Source: Bacillus norwichensis (lineage in GTDB: Bacteria; Bacillota; Bacilli; Bacillales; Bacillaceae_C). Taken from it: a stretch of 49,555 nucleotides of DNA. The DNA lies in assembly GCF_014836955.1 (NCBI RefSeq), contig NZ_JACSPV010000033.1:1-49555 (forward strand), in the 5' to 3' direction. Position 1 is the first letter of the stretch; every line of letters starts with the position of its first letter. The position numbers and the translations under genes were made by a program. Positions 15,223-24,014 of this stretch are shown one piece after another. The notes under the pieces are model-generated. The model was not told the DNA's origin, searched no databases, and was given only the letters and a program-made list of their open reading frames with translations.

Positions 15223-16506
15223 TTACTTGTAAAGACCAGGAAGCCATAATACAGCACTCTCCCAATATGTGATGATCATCAATATAATTATTGTTGTAAT
15301 CAAGAAGGGCATAATGGCTTTTACAAGAGATTCGATTTTGACTTTTGCGACAGAAGAAACAATAAATAATCCTGTTCCCACCGGCGGAGTTAATAAACCG
15401 ATGGTTAAGTTGATTGTAACGATAACACCGAAATGGACAGGATCAATTTGATAGGTTACAAGAAGCGGCGCCAAAACAGGAACGAGTATAATTAAAGCTG
15501 CAATTCCATCCAATACCGTTCCTAACAAAAGCAATAAAATATTAACCAGTAAAAGAAACACAAGTGGATTTTCTGAAATGCTTAACATGGATTCAGCCAT
15601 TAATTGCGGAATTCTCTCATACGCGATGATATACCCAAACAAATTGGCTGTCACAATTAAAAACGTAATTGTTGCCGTATTAACAACTGTGTTCAGTAAA
15701 ATCTCTGGAAGATACTTTGCTTTTAACTGCTTATAGGAGAAACCGATAATAACAGCAATAATACAGGCAACAGCCGCAGATTCTGTCGGTGTGAAAATTC
15801 CACTTAATATACCATATATAATAATGAATGGGATGAGTAACGCAGGCAGGACATTCAGAAAGCTTTTGAAAATGTCTTTTGATGTTCCGCGTTCGCTTCT
15901 TGGAAAATTCTCTTTGACATTCATGAAGCCAATGACAATGATAAACCCAACACCCAGCAAAATTCCTGGAATGATTCCCGCTATAAACAGATCACCGATA
16001 GAAGCACCTGTCAAGGTACCATATATGATAAACAGCATGCTTGGTGGAATTACTGGAGCCACCACAGATGAAGCCAATGTAAGAGCTGAAGAAAATTCAC
16101 GTGAGTACCCTTCTTTTTCCATTTCAGGTACCATTACTTTACTCATCATCGCCGCTTGTGCATTTGCTGATCCAAGTATTGAAGCAAGAAACATATTCGC
16201 TATGATAGAAACATAGGCTAAGCCCCCTTTAAAATGACCTATCAACACTTTGGCAAATTGTATAAGCCTGGTTGTAATCCCGCCGAAGTTCATCAGTTCA
16301 CCAGCCAGCATAAAAAGCGGAATGGCGAGCAGTCCGAAATTATCCATCCCGGAAAACATTTTTTGAGGTACTGTCGCTAACAATGTGAGATTATCAGTTA
16401 AAAATAAATAAGAAAGAGATGTAATGGCCAAAACGAGAGAAATTGGGATTCCAATGATCAACAGCAGAATAAAAACGATGATAGTTGATATTAAGCCAAA
16501 TGTCAT
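15223..16506 (-). CDS. dctM: TRAP transporter large membrane subunit
   Basis: A 427-residue, very hydrophobic membrane protein of the DctM/SiaM type with about 12 membrane segments, including the family stretch VVAPVIPPSMLFIIYG and LTPPVGTGLFIVSSVA. It forms the ion-coupled translocation channel with the small subunit. Its start overlaps the end of dctQ by 4 bp. TRAP systems carry carboxylates. The location inside the anthranilate cluster suggests an aromatic or dicarboxylic acid substrate, which is inference. Confidence 0.95.
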   Translation of the reverse strand: MTFGLISTIIVFILLLIIGIPISLVLAITSLSYLFLTDNLTLLATVPQKMFSGMDNFGLLAIPLFMLAGELMNFGGITTRLIQFAKVLIGHFKGGLAYVSIIANMFLASILGSANAQAAMMSKVMVPEMEKEGYSREFSSALTLASSVVAPVIPPSMLFIIYGTLTGASIGDLFIAGIIPGILLGVGFIIVIGFMNVKENFPRSERGTSKDIFKSFLNVLPALLIPFIIIYGILSGIFTPTESAAVACIIAVIIGFSYKQLKAKYLPEILLNTVVNTATITFLIVTANLFGYIIAYERIPQLMAESMLSISENPLVFLLLVNILLLLLGTVLDGIAALIILVPVLAPLLVTYQIDPVHFGVIVTINLTIGLLTPPVGTGLFIVSSVAKVKIESLVKAIMPFLITTIIILMIITYWESAVLWLPGLYK

Positions 16507-16988
16507 AATACATCACTTCTCTTCGGTGTTTTTTTAATCAGATCTACTATGTAATCCAACAGATGAATAAAGGCAAAAGTCAATCCCACCGGCACTGACA
16601 GATATGGAATCCACATCGGAATACGCATGGAACTAGATTTCTGTGGTGACAGGGTCAGAACCCACTCATAGCTTAAATACAGTAATAAAGCAAGAGCTGC
16701 CAAAATAATGATATGGGTAATGATTAAGAGAATTCTTTTACCTTTTATAGAAAAACGGTCAATCAAGAAAGTAATAGAAGCTTGGGACTTATATTTAAGT
16801 CCCAAACTTCCTCCAAGAAAAGTCAGCCAAGTCATCATAAAAATACTCGCTTCATTCGCCCAGAACAGCGGGGCGTTTAAAAAATACCGGTAAACAACAG
16901 CAATAAACAATACTAGAGTTATTGCAGCCATCAATGAAATTGAGACAATTTTTTCAATCCTTTCAATCCAATTGCTTAAAGTTTTCAT
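16503..16988 (-). CDS. dctQ: TRAP transporter small membrane subunit
   Basis: A 161-residue protein with four predicted membrane helices, the DctQ pattern. A conserved NEASIFMMTWLTFLGG segment lies in the second helix region. It bridges the solute-binding protein and DctM. It starts 15 bp after dctP and overlaps dctM by 4 bp, so the three genes form one transcription unit. Confidence 0.93.
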   Translation of the reverse strand: MKTLSNWIERIEKIVSISLMAAITLVLFIAVVYRYFLNAPLFWANEASIFMMTWLTFLGGSLGLKYKSQASITFLIDRFSIKGKRILLIITHIIILAALALLLYLSYEWVLTLSPQKSSSMRIPMWIPYLSVPVGLTFAFIHLLDYIVDLIKKTPKRSDVL

Positions 16989-17003
16989 TATAAGCAGCCT
17001 CCC

Positions 17004-18023
17004 CTATTTGCGGAACGTATCAATAAACTCTGAGATCAAAGGATCTTTGGCCTTATATTTTTCGTCAAATTCCTTTGTATATTTTTCGAACAAGGCAGGA
17101 TCAATTTCGTAGATGTCCATTCCTCTTTCCTTTAGAGTTTTGATAAATTCGTCTTCTTGGGATGCCCGTTTCATAGTAGCGAATTCAGATGCGGCTGCCA
17201 TGGACTCTTCAACAATCTTCTTGTCCCCATCAGACATTTCATCATACAGGGCTTTATTGATGATCATGACAGAAGGCCATACCATATGATTGGTTAGAGC
17301 TCCATAACCGGTTACTTCGTTATAATTGGAAGTGATAGCTGCATCCAAATCCATATCCATTCCATCAATGACACCGGTTTGGGCAGATTGATAAACATCA
17401 GGTAATGAGATGGATTCCGGACTGATTCCAAGGGAGCGATACCAGTCTTCCAATGCCGGACTTGGTGTTACACGCAGACTTAAGCCATCCATGTCCTTTG
17501 GTGTTTCCACTTTTTCTCGGAACATCATTGTACGGTTACCGGAGAAAAAGTAATCCAATGCCTTTAACCCTTGATCATCCAACGTTGCCAGAATTTTTTT
17601 TGCTTGATCACTTTTACTTGCTTCCAGTGCTTCTTCATAAGAATTAAAAAGGTAAGGCGCAAACCATGCGCTGAACGCATCAGATTTAGATGTTAAGAAA
17701 GCGTTTGTAATAAACGCAAAGTCTAAAGACCCTGCTTCCAGCTGTTGAACCATATCAGAGTCGCTGCCAAGCTGTCCCCCAGGATACAGTTCCATTTTCA
17801 TTCTTCCATTGGAACGTTCCTCAAGTTCCTCTGCCAACTTCTCTGCTGCTTCATTCCAAATATGATCAGACGGAGCAATATGACCTAACTTGAACTTATA
17901 TGTTTTTTCTCCACCTTCCCCACTGGAGCTGGATGCTTTCTCAGAATCTCCGCTGCCACATGCAGATAAGAACATCAATACCACAATCAGCATGCTCAAC
18001 AAACGGATTTTGTAGTTTTTCAT
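17004..18023 (-). CDS. dctP: TRAP transporter solute-binding lipoprotein
   Basis: A 339-residue extracytoplasmic binding protein. The N-terminus is a lipoprotein signal ending in lipobox LSAC (cysteine 22), so it is anchored to the outer face of the membrane. The DctP-family features KLGHIAPSDHIWN, LELYPGGQLGSDSDMVQQL and the substrate-carboxylate arginine region SLRVTPSPALEDW are visible. Ligand is unknown; anthranilate, hydroxyanthranilate or a related organic acid would fit the neighbourhood. A GGGGG site lies upstream of the ATG. Confidence 0.93.
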   Translation of the reverse strand: MKNYKIRLLSMLIVVLMFLSACGSGDSEKASSSSGEGGEKTYKFKLGHIAPSDHIWNEAAEKLAEELEERSNGRMKMELYPGGQLGSDSDMVQQLEAGSLDFAFITNAFLTSKSDAFSAWFAPYLFNSYEEALEASKSDQAKKILATLDDQGLKALDYFFSGNRTMMFREKVETPKDMDGLSLRVTPSPALEDWYRSLGISPESISLPDVYQSAQTGVIDGMDMDLDAAITSNYNEVTGYGALTNHMVWPSVMIINKALYDEMSDGDKKIVEESMAAASEFATMKRASQEDEFIKTLKERGMDIYEIDPALFEKYTKEFDEKYKAKDPLISEFIDTFRK

Positions 18024-18089
18024 AACAAAGTCCCCCTCATTTTGTGTTTTTATGTAGGTGAATCATGATGTAGCAATTAACCTATAATT

Positions 18090-18878
18090 TCAAGAGTATT
18101 TAAATTTCTTTGAATATTCACTCTCTGAACTTTTTACCTCTATATAACCAAGTTCGCGTGAGATTTCCTTTGCTGTGTTCACTACACTTTGAATGATATG
18201 ACTTCTGTGAAGACTTTTCATATAGCTTGTCGGTCCTACTAAGTTTACTGAAGCAATTGTTTCACCAGAATATGACATAATTGGAGCAGCAATTGCATAA
18301 GTACATGTATCGTTCTCACTATTACTGACAGAATAGCCTTGTTGTCGTACAGTCTCTAAGTCTTTTTTAAGTATTCTGATATCCGTGATCGTATTGGGCC
18401 CTTGCTGTGATAGCCCTTTATCAATTGTTTCCTGAAGATAGGCATCATTATAAGCAAGCAAAGCTTTGCCTGCACTTGTACAATACGCCGGTTTTCTTGC
18501 CCCTAGATAGGTAGGAACTGAGTCAGAATCCTCCGAAGAAATTCTTAAAACAAAAACGACATCCCCTTGATCAAACATACCAATATGAGCTGTACCTTTA
18601 AATCTATTCGTCAACTCTTTTACTAAGGGCATTGCTCTATTATAAAATTCCTGCTGAAACATAACGCTATTATTCCATTCCAGCAGCTTCCATCCTAATC
18701 TATATTTCCTGTCAACATCTCTCATTAATACACCTTCATTGCAAAGGGTGGTAATCAGATGATGCGTAGTACTCCTGCTCAAACCAAGCTTTTCAGCTAT
18801 CTCTGCATTTCCCATAACAGGCTCATCGCTTGTAAAACAGCTTATTATAGCACAAGCCCTTCTAACTGAAGCAATCAT
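18090..18878 (-). CDS. IclR-family transcriptional regulator
   Basis: A 262-residue regulator with an N-terminal winged helix-turn-helix (AEKLGLSRSTTHHLITTL) and a C-terminal effector domain (AYCTSAGKALLAY; SYSGETIASVNLVGPT). Start set at ATG 18878, 8 bp after AAGGAG; a GTG at 18914 would add 12 residues but has no site. IclR proteins often control aromatic catabolism with aromatic acids as ligands. It lies 66 bp upstream of dctP on the same strand and may be cotranscribed. Its probable targets are the TRAP genes, the MFS gene and the nbaC operon, several of which carry a TTTCA-N5-TGAAA dyad. Confidence 0.92.
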   Translation of the reverse strand: MIASVRRACAIISCFTSDEPVMGNAEIAEKLGLSRSTTHHLITTLCNEGVLMRDVDRKYRLGWKLLEWNNSVMFQQEFYNRAMPLVKELTNRFKGTAHIGMFDQGDVVFVLRISSEDSDSVPTYLGARKPAYCTSAGKALLAYNDAYLQETIDKGLSQQGPNTITDIRILKKDLETVRQQGYSVSNSENDTCTYAIAAPIMSYSGETIASVNLVGPTSYMKSLHRSHIIQSVVNTAKEISRELGYIEVKSSESEYSKKFKYS

Positions 18879-19043
18879 AGTAATCACTCCTTCTTCTTTT
18901 AGGAATTCTAACACTTGAATCCACTATCAAAAAGTATACAGATCTATGTCACCTCCCCTTCGGTAAGCGCTATCATTTTTTAAAAAAATGTTAAATATTA
19001 CACATCAATATAATGACTAAACAGTTTATTAACAAGCAAGGAG

Positions 19044-19058
19044 TTTAACATAGTGAAA
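19044..19058. promoter_or_regulatory. Weak third copy of the TTTCA-N5-TGAAA dyad
   Basis: TTTAACATAGTGAAA, one mismatch from the motif. It lies about 165 bp upstream of the IclR start codon, just past the MFS stop. May be the autoregulatory site; chance cannot be excluded. Confidence 0.25.
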
Positions 19059-19060
19059 CT

Positions 19061-20314
19061 TTATGTTTTTTTAATAAATTTTTTGAGAAAAACATGATGA
19101 CTCCCGTTTTCCTTTTTCAAAACAGACATGGCACTAAGCAGAAAGACCATCACAACGAGCATAATAAAGGTCACAAAAAACCATCCAATCCTAAAAGATC
19201 CTGTAATATCCAAGATAAATCCGAACAAAGGCGGCCCTATGATTACTCCCCATGAACCGACCGTAATACTGAATCCCGTAGCGAGTCCAGACTGATTAGA
19301 TGGGACAAGTTCTGTTGTTGCATTCATCCAAATCCCATTAAATCCTGAAACACTCAAACCAAACAGAAAAGCAATAGGAAGCATCGTCCAATACGAAGTT
19401 CCCGCTGGCAAAATCGCCACTAAAATAGATACACATGCGGCCATGAAGGAAATCATGAATAGTACAATGATCCTTTCACCTTTGAATAGTCGGTCACTGA
19501 TCACTCCCCAGCCAATCCTGCCAAATGATCCGCCAATTTCAGACACCACCAGTAATGTACCTGACAGAAATAAACTAATGCCAAGTCTTTCATATGAAAA
19601 CAACACTAGATAAGTGTTTAAAATCATCTGCGAACCACTTAAAATCAGTGCCCCCAAAGTGACAAACAGCAAGGGCTTATTCTTCAACAAGTTTTTAAAA
19701 TTGTGAAGGGTATTTCCCCTCTTATCCGCTGAATTCTTGCTTTTCTTCTCTTCAGGTTCTTTGTATGAAATAAAAGTCAGTATCCCCGCCGCAAGCAAAA
19801 TAACACTTGCCATTAAAATGGTCGGACGCCACCCCCAATGGCCTGCAATTGGTAATAACAACAATGCAGCCATGGCAGAGCCAAAAGTGACCCCCATTTG
19901 CTTAATTCCCATGGCAGTCCCTCTTTTTTCTGCTGGAAACCAAAACATAATTCCTCGATTTGTGGCAGGGTGTGATGCGCCATAGCCAATGCCTCCTGCG
20001 ACTACAACCACAAGAAGTGGAATGAAAGAAGTGGTAAACGACATGAACAGAAAGCTCGCTCCAAGGCAAATGGTCAACACCATAAGCAGTTTTCTAGATC
20101 CAATTTTATCCGCCAGCAACCCTGCAGGTATTGAAATCAATGACTGTCCCAAAAATAAGGCTGCTGGCAGCATTCCTATTTGAGCCTTCGTTAAGGACAG
20201 ATCATCACCTATAACTAAACCTAATGGAGCTAAACTTCTTCCCACAAATGCCACTAGAATTTGGATAAGTAACAGCCACCCCAGCATTTTCCAAGGTGAT
20301 GTATTAGTATGCAT
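19061..20314 (-). CDS. Major facilitator superfamily transporter
   Basis: A 417-residue permease with 12 predicted helices. The MFS loop 2-3 signature is present as GLLADKIGSRKLL, and a repeated motif in the second half (WGVISDRLFKGERI). Start is ATG 20314, 9 bp after CGGAG; a TTG at 20323 is less likely. The neighbourhood suggests transport of an aromatic acid or amino acid (anthranilate, kynurenine), but no family-level specificity can be read. A dyad shared with the nbaC promoter lies about 100 bp upstream. Confidence 0.88.
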   Translation of the reverse strand: MHTNTSPWKMLGWLLLIQILVAFVGRSLAPLGLVIGDDLSLTKAQIGMLPAALFLGQSLISIPAGLLADKIGSRKLLMVLTICLGASFLFMSFTTSFIPLLVVVVAGGIGYGASHPATNRGIMFWFPAEKRGTAMGIKQMGVTFGSAMAALLLLPIAGHWGWRPTILMASVILLAAGILTFISYKEPEEKKSKNSADKRGNTLHNFKNLLKNKPLLFVTLGALILSGSQMILNTYLVLFSYERLGISLFLSGTLLVVSEIGGSFGRIGWGVISDRLFKGERIIVLFMISFMAACVSILVAILPAGTSYWTMLPIAFLFGLSVSGFNGIWMNATTELVPSNQSGLATGFSITVGSWGVIIGPPLFGFILDITGSFRIGWFFVTFIMLVVMVFLLSAMSVLKKENGSHHVFLKKFIKKT

Positions 20315-20414
20315 GTAAAACAACTCCGTTAATTAATCAATTCATTCTTCTTCAAGACTAAAGAAGCATAATTTATTTAACTTTATCAGGTTGTTTCATT
20401 AAACAGCCCACTAA

Positions 20415-20429
20415 GTTTCATAAAGTGAA
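20415..20429. promoter_or_regulatory. Candidate operator dyad upstream of the MFS gene
   Basis: TTTCATAAAGTGAAA, the same TTTCA-N5-TGAAA pattern as the site upstream of nbaC. It lies about 100 bp before the transporter start codon. Confidence 0.42.
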
Positions 20430-20542
20430 ATCCCATGAGATTTTTTCTTTACACAAAGAGTAATGTCCAGAAATGGTTAACCACCTTTTATCCCAAAAAG
20501 TACAACACTTAAATCGTACTAAGGTAACTCTTGCAAAGAAAC

Positions 20543-20585
20543 AAATAGGAGGACACTTGCTCCTAAAAGCAATGTCCTCCTATTT
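20543..20585 (-). terminator. Terminator at the end of kynB
   Basis: A perfect 13-bp stem, AAATAGGAGGACA / TGTCCTCCTATTT, with a 17-nt loop. It begins at the kynB stop codon and is followed on the minus strand by TTTCTTTGC-rich sequence. It probably ends the kynurenine operon. Confidence 0.75.
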
Positions 20586-21217
20586 TAAGCAATCGGCCTC
20601 AAAACTGCCCTTACTGGGCTCCCATCTGCCCCCTCAATTGCAAGAGGCAAAGCAATTAATTCATAATCGCCGGGTTCCACACCAGTCAACACGATGTTCT
20701 CCAAAATATAAACACCGTTGTCATTCAGCGAATGATGGGCATCCATCGTTTTGCTGTCAACCGCATCAACAGATGGGGCGTCTGTTCCAAGCAGCCGAAC
20801 TCCTTTTTCTTTAAGGAATGGACCGATATTTTCGCGAAAAATGGTAAATTTTTCAGGAAAATGCCCCAGGTCCCTTCCATCTGATGTTTTGAGAAGCAGC
20901 CGCTTCACACCATCCAAGTTGAACGGCTCCAATTCTTCTCTGCCAATCATCTCACAACCAGTTACATCAACAACCCGGGCCCCCCCGATATAGATATTGA
21001 CATCCAGTTCATGAACTTTCTCTCCATTTTCGTCAAAGTGGTACGGAGCATCAATATGCGTACCGGTATGGGCACTTGTTGTGAATTGTCCGATGTTGAC
21101 CGACCCCGTCTGTTCTTTCGTGAAACTTAGTTTGAAGGTAAACGGCGTATCACCTGGCCAAACAGCCATATCGTTAGTTAAGGGTTGTGAAATATCAATC
21201 CATGGTTTATTCTTCAT
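20585..21217 (-). CDS. kynB: Kynurenine formamidase (arylformamidase), cyclase-like family
   Basis: Zn-dependent hydrolase turning N-formylkynurenine into kynurenine and formate; 210 residues, typical for bacterial KynB. The metal-site motif HTGTHIDAPYHF carries His50, His54, Asp56 and His60. The N-terminal ISQPLTNDMAVWPGDTPF is the conserved substrate-side segment. The ribosome-binding site (GGTGAT) is weak. It is the last gene of the kynU-kynA-transporter-dioxygenase-kynB run and is closed by a strong hairpin. Confidence 0.94.
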   Translation of the reverse strand: MKNKPWIDISQPLTNDMAVWPGDTPFTFKLSFTKEQTGSVNIGQFTTSAHTGTHIDAPYHFDENGEKVHELDVNIYIGGARVVDVTGCEMIGREELEPFNLDGVKRLLLKTSDGRDLGHFPEKFTIFRENIGPFLKEKGVRLLGTDAPSVDAVDSKTMDAHHSLNDNGVYILENIVLTGVEPGDYELIALPLAIEGADGSPVRAVLRPIA

Positions 21218-21282
21218 CTCGGATCACCATCATTCTAAAAAAGTATGCAAGCTTTTGTTCTATTTTTGCCATGTGGAAGAAC

Positions 21283-21313
21283 ACCTTTCAAGAGTTTTGA
21301 AAAGGTGCTCTCT
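21283..21313. other. Hairpin between kynB and the dioxygenase gene
   Basis: Arms CACCTTTCAA and TTGAAAAGGTG pair with one bulged A. No U-tract follows on the minus strand, so termination is doubtful; it could stabilise the upstream mRNA. Confidence 0.35.
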
Positions 21314-21331
21314 CCTTGATTTATTTTCTCC

Positions 21332-22324
21332 TTACTGAGCAGCAGCTGCCTTACTTTTCACAATACCACTGCGTGTAGAGAAGTCCGGAGCAAGCTCCCG
21401 GCTATTTGGCATTGTCAACCATAATCTTAATAAGTGGCGCCTGCGTTCAGGCTCTTCGTAGTCTTCAAACAAAGTCCGTGAATGGAGTACAATGTTATTG
21501 TTTGCGAATTGAATATCCCCTGGTTCCAGCGTCATATCCATACGAATGTTTTCATCATGAAGAATGGAATCTATCAAATCAAATGCCTCCAGCTCCACTT
21601 TCGATAGTGGAAAGCCCTGCTTTTCCTGTCCTGATTCGATATACTCGCGCATATATCTACAACTTAATTTACCGTCATAATAACTAAAGATCGGTGACAA
21701 GCCCTGCGATTTTTCAACACCCAGGTGGTCAAAGTAAAATGGACGGTATAGCAATCCAATATACTCCGGATGCTTTTCCATTAACTCATTATATAGGGTA
21801 GCGGTGCTTGCCAGGCTGCTTAAACCGCCTGATTTCGCCTTGCGAAGTGACAACAGTCCGACAACATCAGATAAATCTGAATGGTAAGGAAGATGTGAGT
21901 TTGTCTGGTAAACTCGCACACTTTTAGTATCTAGGGCTCCTACATTTTTAACATGCCCTAAGAGGTCTCCCTTTGCGTTTTGTGTTACAGGTATCCCCAT
22001 GTGAAGTCCAAGTCCATAGTAAATGATGCTGGCTTCTTCATCGGTATACCTTTCAATCGGCAATCCACGAAGCAGTAAGAAACCTTTTCCATCTTCCAGC
22101 TCCTCTGCAAAGTAAGAGATTTCATCAGACAGATCTTCAATCGGAAAATCCTCTTTCGTAAAATCAGGAGCTTTTAACCCTTTTTTCTGAACCTTCTCTA
22201 GGGCATTTTCAAGTGATGCAATCGTTTTTTCGGACAGATAGTAGATCCAAGAATCATCTTTGGACAACTCCGATCCTTTCCAAGCTGATGACCCTTGAAT
22301 TTTTTCCTTTAAAATCATTCCCAT
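21332..22324 (-). CDS. TauD/TfdA-type Fe(II)/2-oxoglutarate-dependent dioxygenase, substrate unknown
   Basis: A 330-residue non-heme iron oxygenase of the TauD / clavaminate-synthase-like superfamily. The HxD iron motif is His148-Ser-Asp150 (LPYHSDLSD), the distal ligand His281 (NIVLHSR), and Arg300 (RHLLRLWL) would bind 2-oxoglutarate. The segment GLLSLRKAKSGGLSSLAS is typical of the family. Start is ATG 22324, 7 bp after GGGGAGG. It lies between the symporter gene and kynB in the kynurenine operon. No step of the standard pathway uses such an enzyme. Hydroxylation of tryptophan, kynurenine or a side metabolite is possible. Confidence 0.85.
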   Translation of the reverse strand: MGMILKEKIQGSSAWKGSELSKDDSWIYYLSEKTIASLENALEKVQKKGLKAPDFTKEDFPIEDLSDEISYFAEELEDGKGFLLLRGLPIERYTDEEASIIYYGLGLHMGIPVTQNAKGDLLGHVKNVGALDTKSVRVYQTNSHLPYHSDLSDVVGLLSLRKAKSGGLSSLASTATLYNELMEKHPEYIGLLYRPFYFDHLGVEKSQGLSPIFSYYDGKLSCRYMREYIESGQEKQGFPLSKVELEAFDLIDSILHDENIRMDMTLEPGDIQFANNNIVLHSRTLFEDYEEPERRRHLLRLWLTMPNSRELAPDFSTRSGIVKSKAAAAQ

Positions 22325-22564
22325 AATGAATCCTCCCCTTAAACAATTGAAATCGTTCATTTAATCATTGCCGGAGAAACCTTCTCCAACGGGAAATCTT
22401 TTTCCAACTGCCGGATACTGGTTCGTTGTGAAAACCCTTATTTCCCTACTTTGTGGAGATATCTGGAAACCCTCTCACTTTATTATACTAAATTATACAA
22501 TTTAATAAATAGAAGCAATATTTAAAAGTATCAGGGAGTGACGGTATCAGAAAGAGCAAAACTT

Positions 22565-23926
22565 CTAATTTGTACCGTTAGGTCCAATAATCCCAAGCAT
22601 ATTCAAAAACACTATGACAATCGTAATCGGCACAACCCATGTCATCAAAATACGCCAAAAGGAATACAAACCAGCTGAGCCAGATCCGTTCAACTGGAAC
22701 TCTTCTTTTACAAGCGCCTTATCCATGCGATGGATAATGAAGAGTGCGATGAGCAAGCTCCCAAACGGCAGCATGATGTTGCTGACAAGATAGTCAGTTG
22801 CATCAAAGATGCTTCTTTTAAAAATCGTAAATTCTGCCAGACTGCTTGAAGATAGTGCAGCAGGAATTGCCGCCAAGATGATAACTAATCCTGAAATCCA
22901 GGTGACTGGCTTTCGGGAACGTTTCCCGTTTGATGTAAATGCAGCTACAATGATTTCGTACAGACTGAACGATGATGTCAATGTGGCAAATAAAAATAAG
23001 ATTAGGAATAAACTCAGGAATAATTCGCCAAATGGCATTTGAGCAAATACCGAAGGTAATACAATGAACAGCAGACCAGGCCCCTCAGTCGGCTCATAAC
23101 CGAACGCAAAGACAACCGGAAAAATCGCGAGGCCTGCAAGCAAAGAAACGAAAATGTTCATTCCAACTACAGAACCTGCCGAAGAAGTCAAACTCACATC
23201 TCTCTTTAAATAAGAGCTGTATGTCACCATACAAGAAAAGCCGACTGCAAGCGAGAAGAACGACTGTCCCAATGCATATAGCAGAGAATCACCAGTAATA
23301 TTTGAGAAATCAGGTGCCAGGAAAAATTTTACTCCTTCCATCGCTCCGTCAAGTGTCAAAGCACGTACAACCAAGATGATAAAAAAGATGAACAAAAGCG
23401 GCATCATGTATTTGTTCGCTTTTTCAATACCGTTTTGGACCCCCATGGAAATGACCAAAATGTTGATTAAAGAAAATAACAGTAAGCCAAGCAGTGTCAC
23501 CCCAGGGCTCCCAACGACAGAACCGAATAATTCCGGATAATTGGCCCCTTCACCAATCACCTTGCCAACAACGGACCTTCCTGTATAAATCAACACCCAG
23601 CCTCCAACAACGCTGTAAAATGAAAGCAGCAGGAAGCAACCTAGAACGCCTAGTCTTCCGACCCACACCCAAAAGCTGTCAGGAGCCAGCTTTTTATATG
23701 CACTGATGGCTTCAGACCCTGACCCCCGGCCAATAATAAATTCTGAAACCAGCAGTGGCAGTCCAATCAGCAAAGTAAATGCGACAAAAATGAGGAAAAA
23801 GGCTCCTCCACCGCTCATTCCAGTGACATACGGAAACTTCCAAATTGCGCCAAGTCCAATTGCGGCACCCGCCGAAGCCAAAATAAAGCCAAGCTTGGAT
23901 GACCATTGATCTTTTCTCTCCTCCAT
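22565..23926 (-). CDS. Sodium:neurotransmitter symporter family transporter, probable tryptophan importer
   Basis: A 453-residue LeuT-fold transporter with 11-12 predicted helices. TM1 carries the unwound substrate/sodium site as SAGAAIGLGAIWKFPYVTG. Bacterial members import amino acids with sodium, including tryptophan (TnaT). Position directly after kynA in the kynurenine operon supports tryptophan or kynurenine as the substrate; this is inference. A GGAGGGGGAG site lies just before the ATG. Confidence 0.88.
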   Translation of the reverse strand: MEERKDQWSSKLGFILASAGAAIGLGAIWKFPYVTGMSGGGAFFLIFVAFTLLIGLPLLVSEFIIGRGSGSEAISAYKKLAPDSFWVWVGRLGVLGCFLLLSFYSVVGGWVLIYTGRSVVGKVIGEGANYPELFGSVVGSPGVTLLGLLLFSLINILVISMGVQNGIEKANKYMMPLLFIFFIILVVRALTLDGAMEGVKFFLAPDFSNITGDSLLYALGQSFFSLAVGFSCMVTYSSYLKRDVSLTSSAGSVVGMNIFVSLLAGLAIFPVVFAFGYEPTEGPGLLFIVLPSVFAQMPFGELFLSLFLILFLFATLTSSFSLYEIIVAAFTSNGKRSRKPVTWISGLVIILAAIPAALSSSSLAEFTIFKRSIFDATDYLVSNIMLPFGSLLIALFIIHRMDKALVKEEFQLNGSGSAGLYSFWRILMTWVVPITIVIVFLNMLGIIGPNGTN

Positions 23927-23972
23927 TTGCTCTCCCCCTCCTCTAAACCTTCTAATAATTTTTGACCAAAGC

Positions 23973-24000
23973 CATCATTAGCACACAAAAACTAATGATG
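23973..24000. other. Intercistronic hairpin between kynA and the symporter gene
   Basis: A perfect 9-bp stem CATCATTAG / CTAATGATG with a 10-nt loop, 15 bp after the kynA stop. The following minus-strand sequence GCTTTGGTC is not U-rich, so it is more likely an attenuating or stabilising element than a full terminator. Confidence 0.5.
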
Positions 24001-24014
24001 ACGGTAAAAGGCCC

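Noticed and set aside
23973-24000. Hairpin after kynA as a full terminator
   Set aside because: No U-tract follows, and the downstream symporter gene has only its ribosome-binding site in the remaining space, so readthrough is expected.
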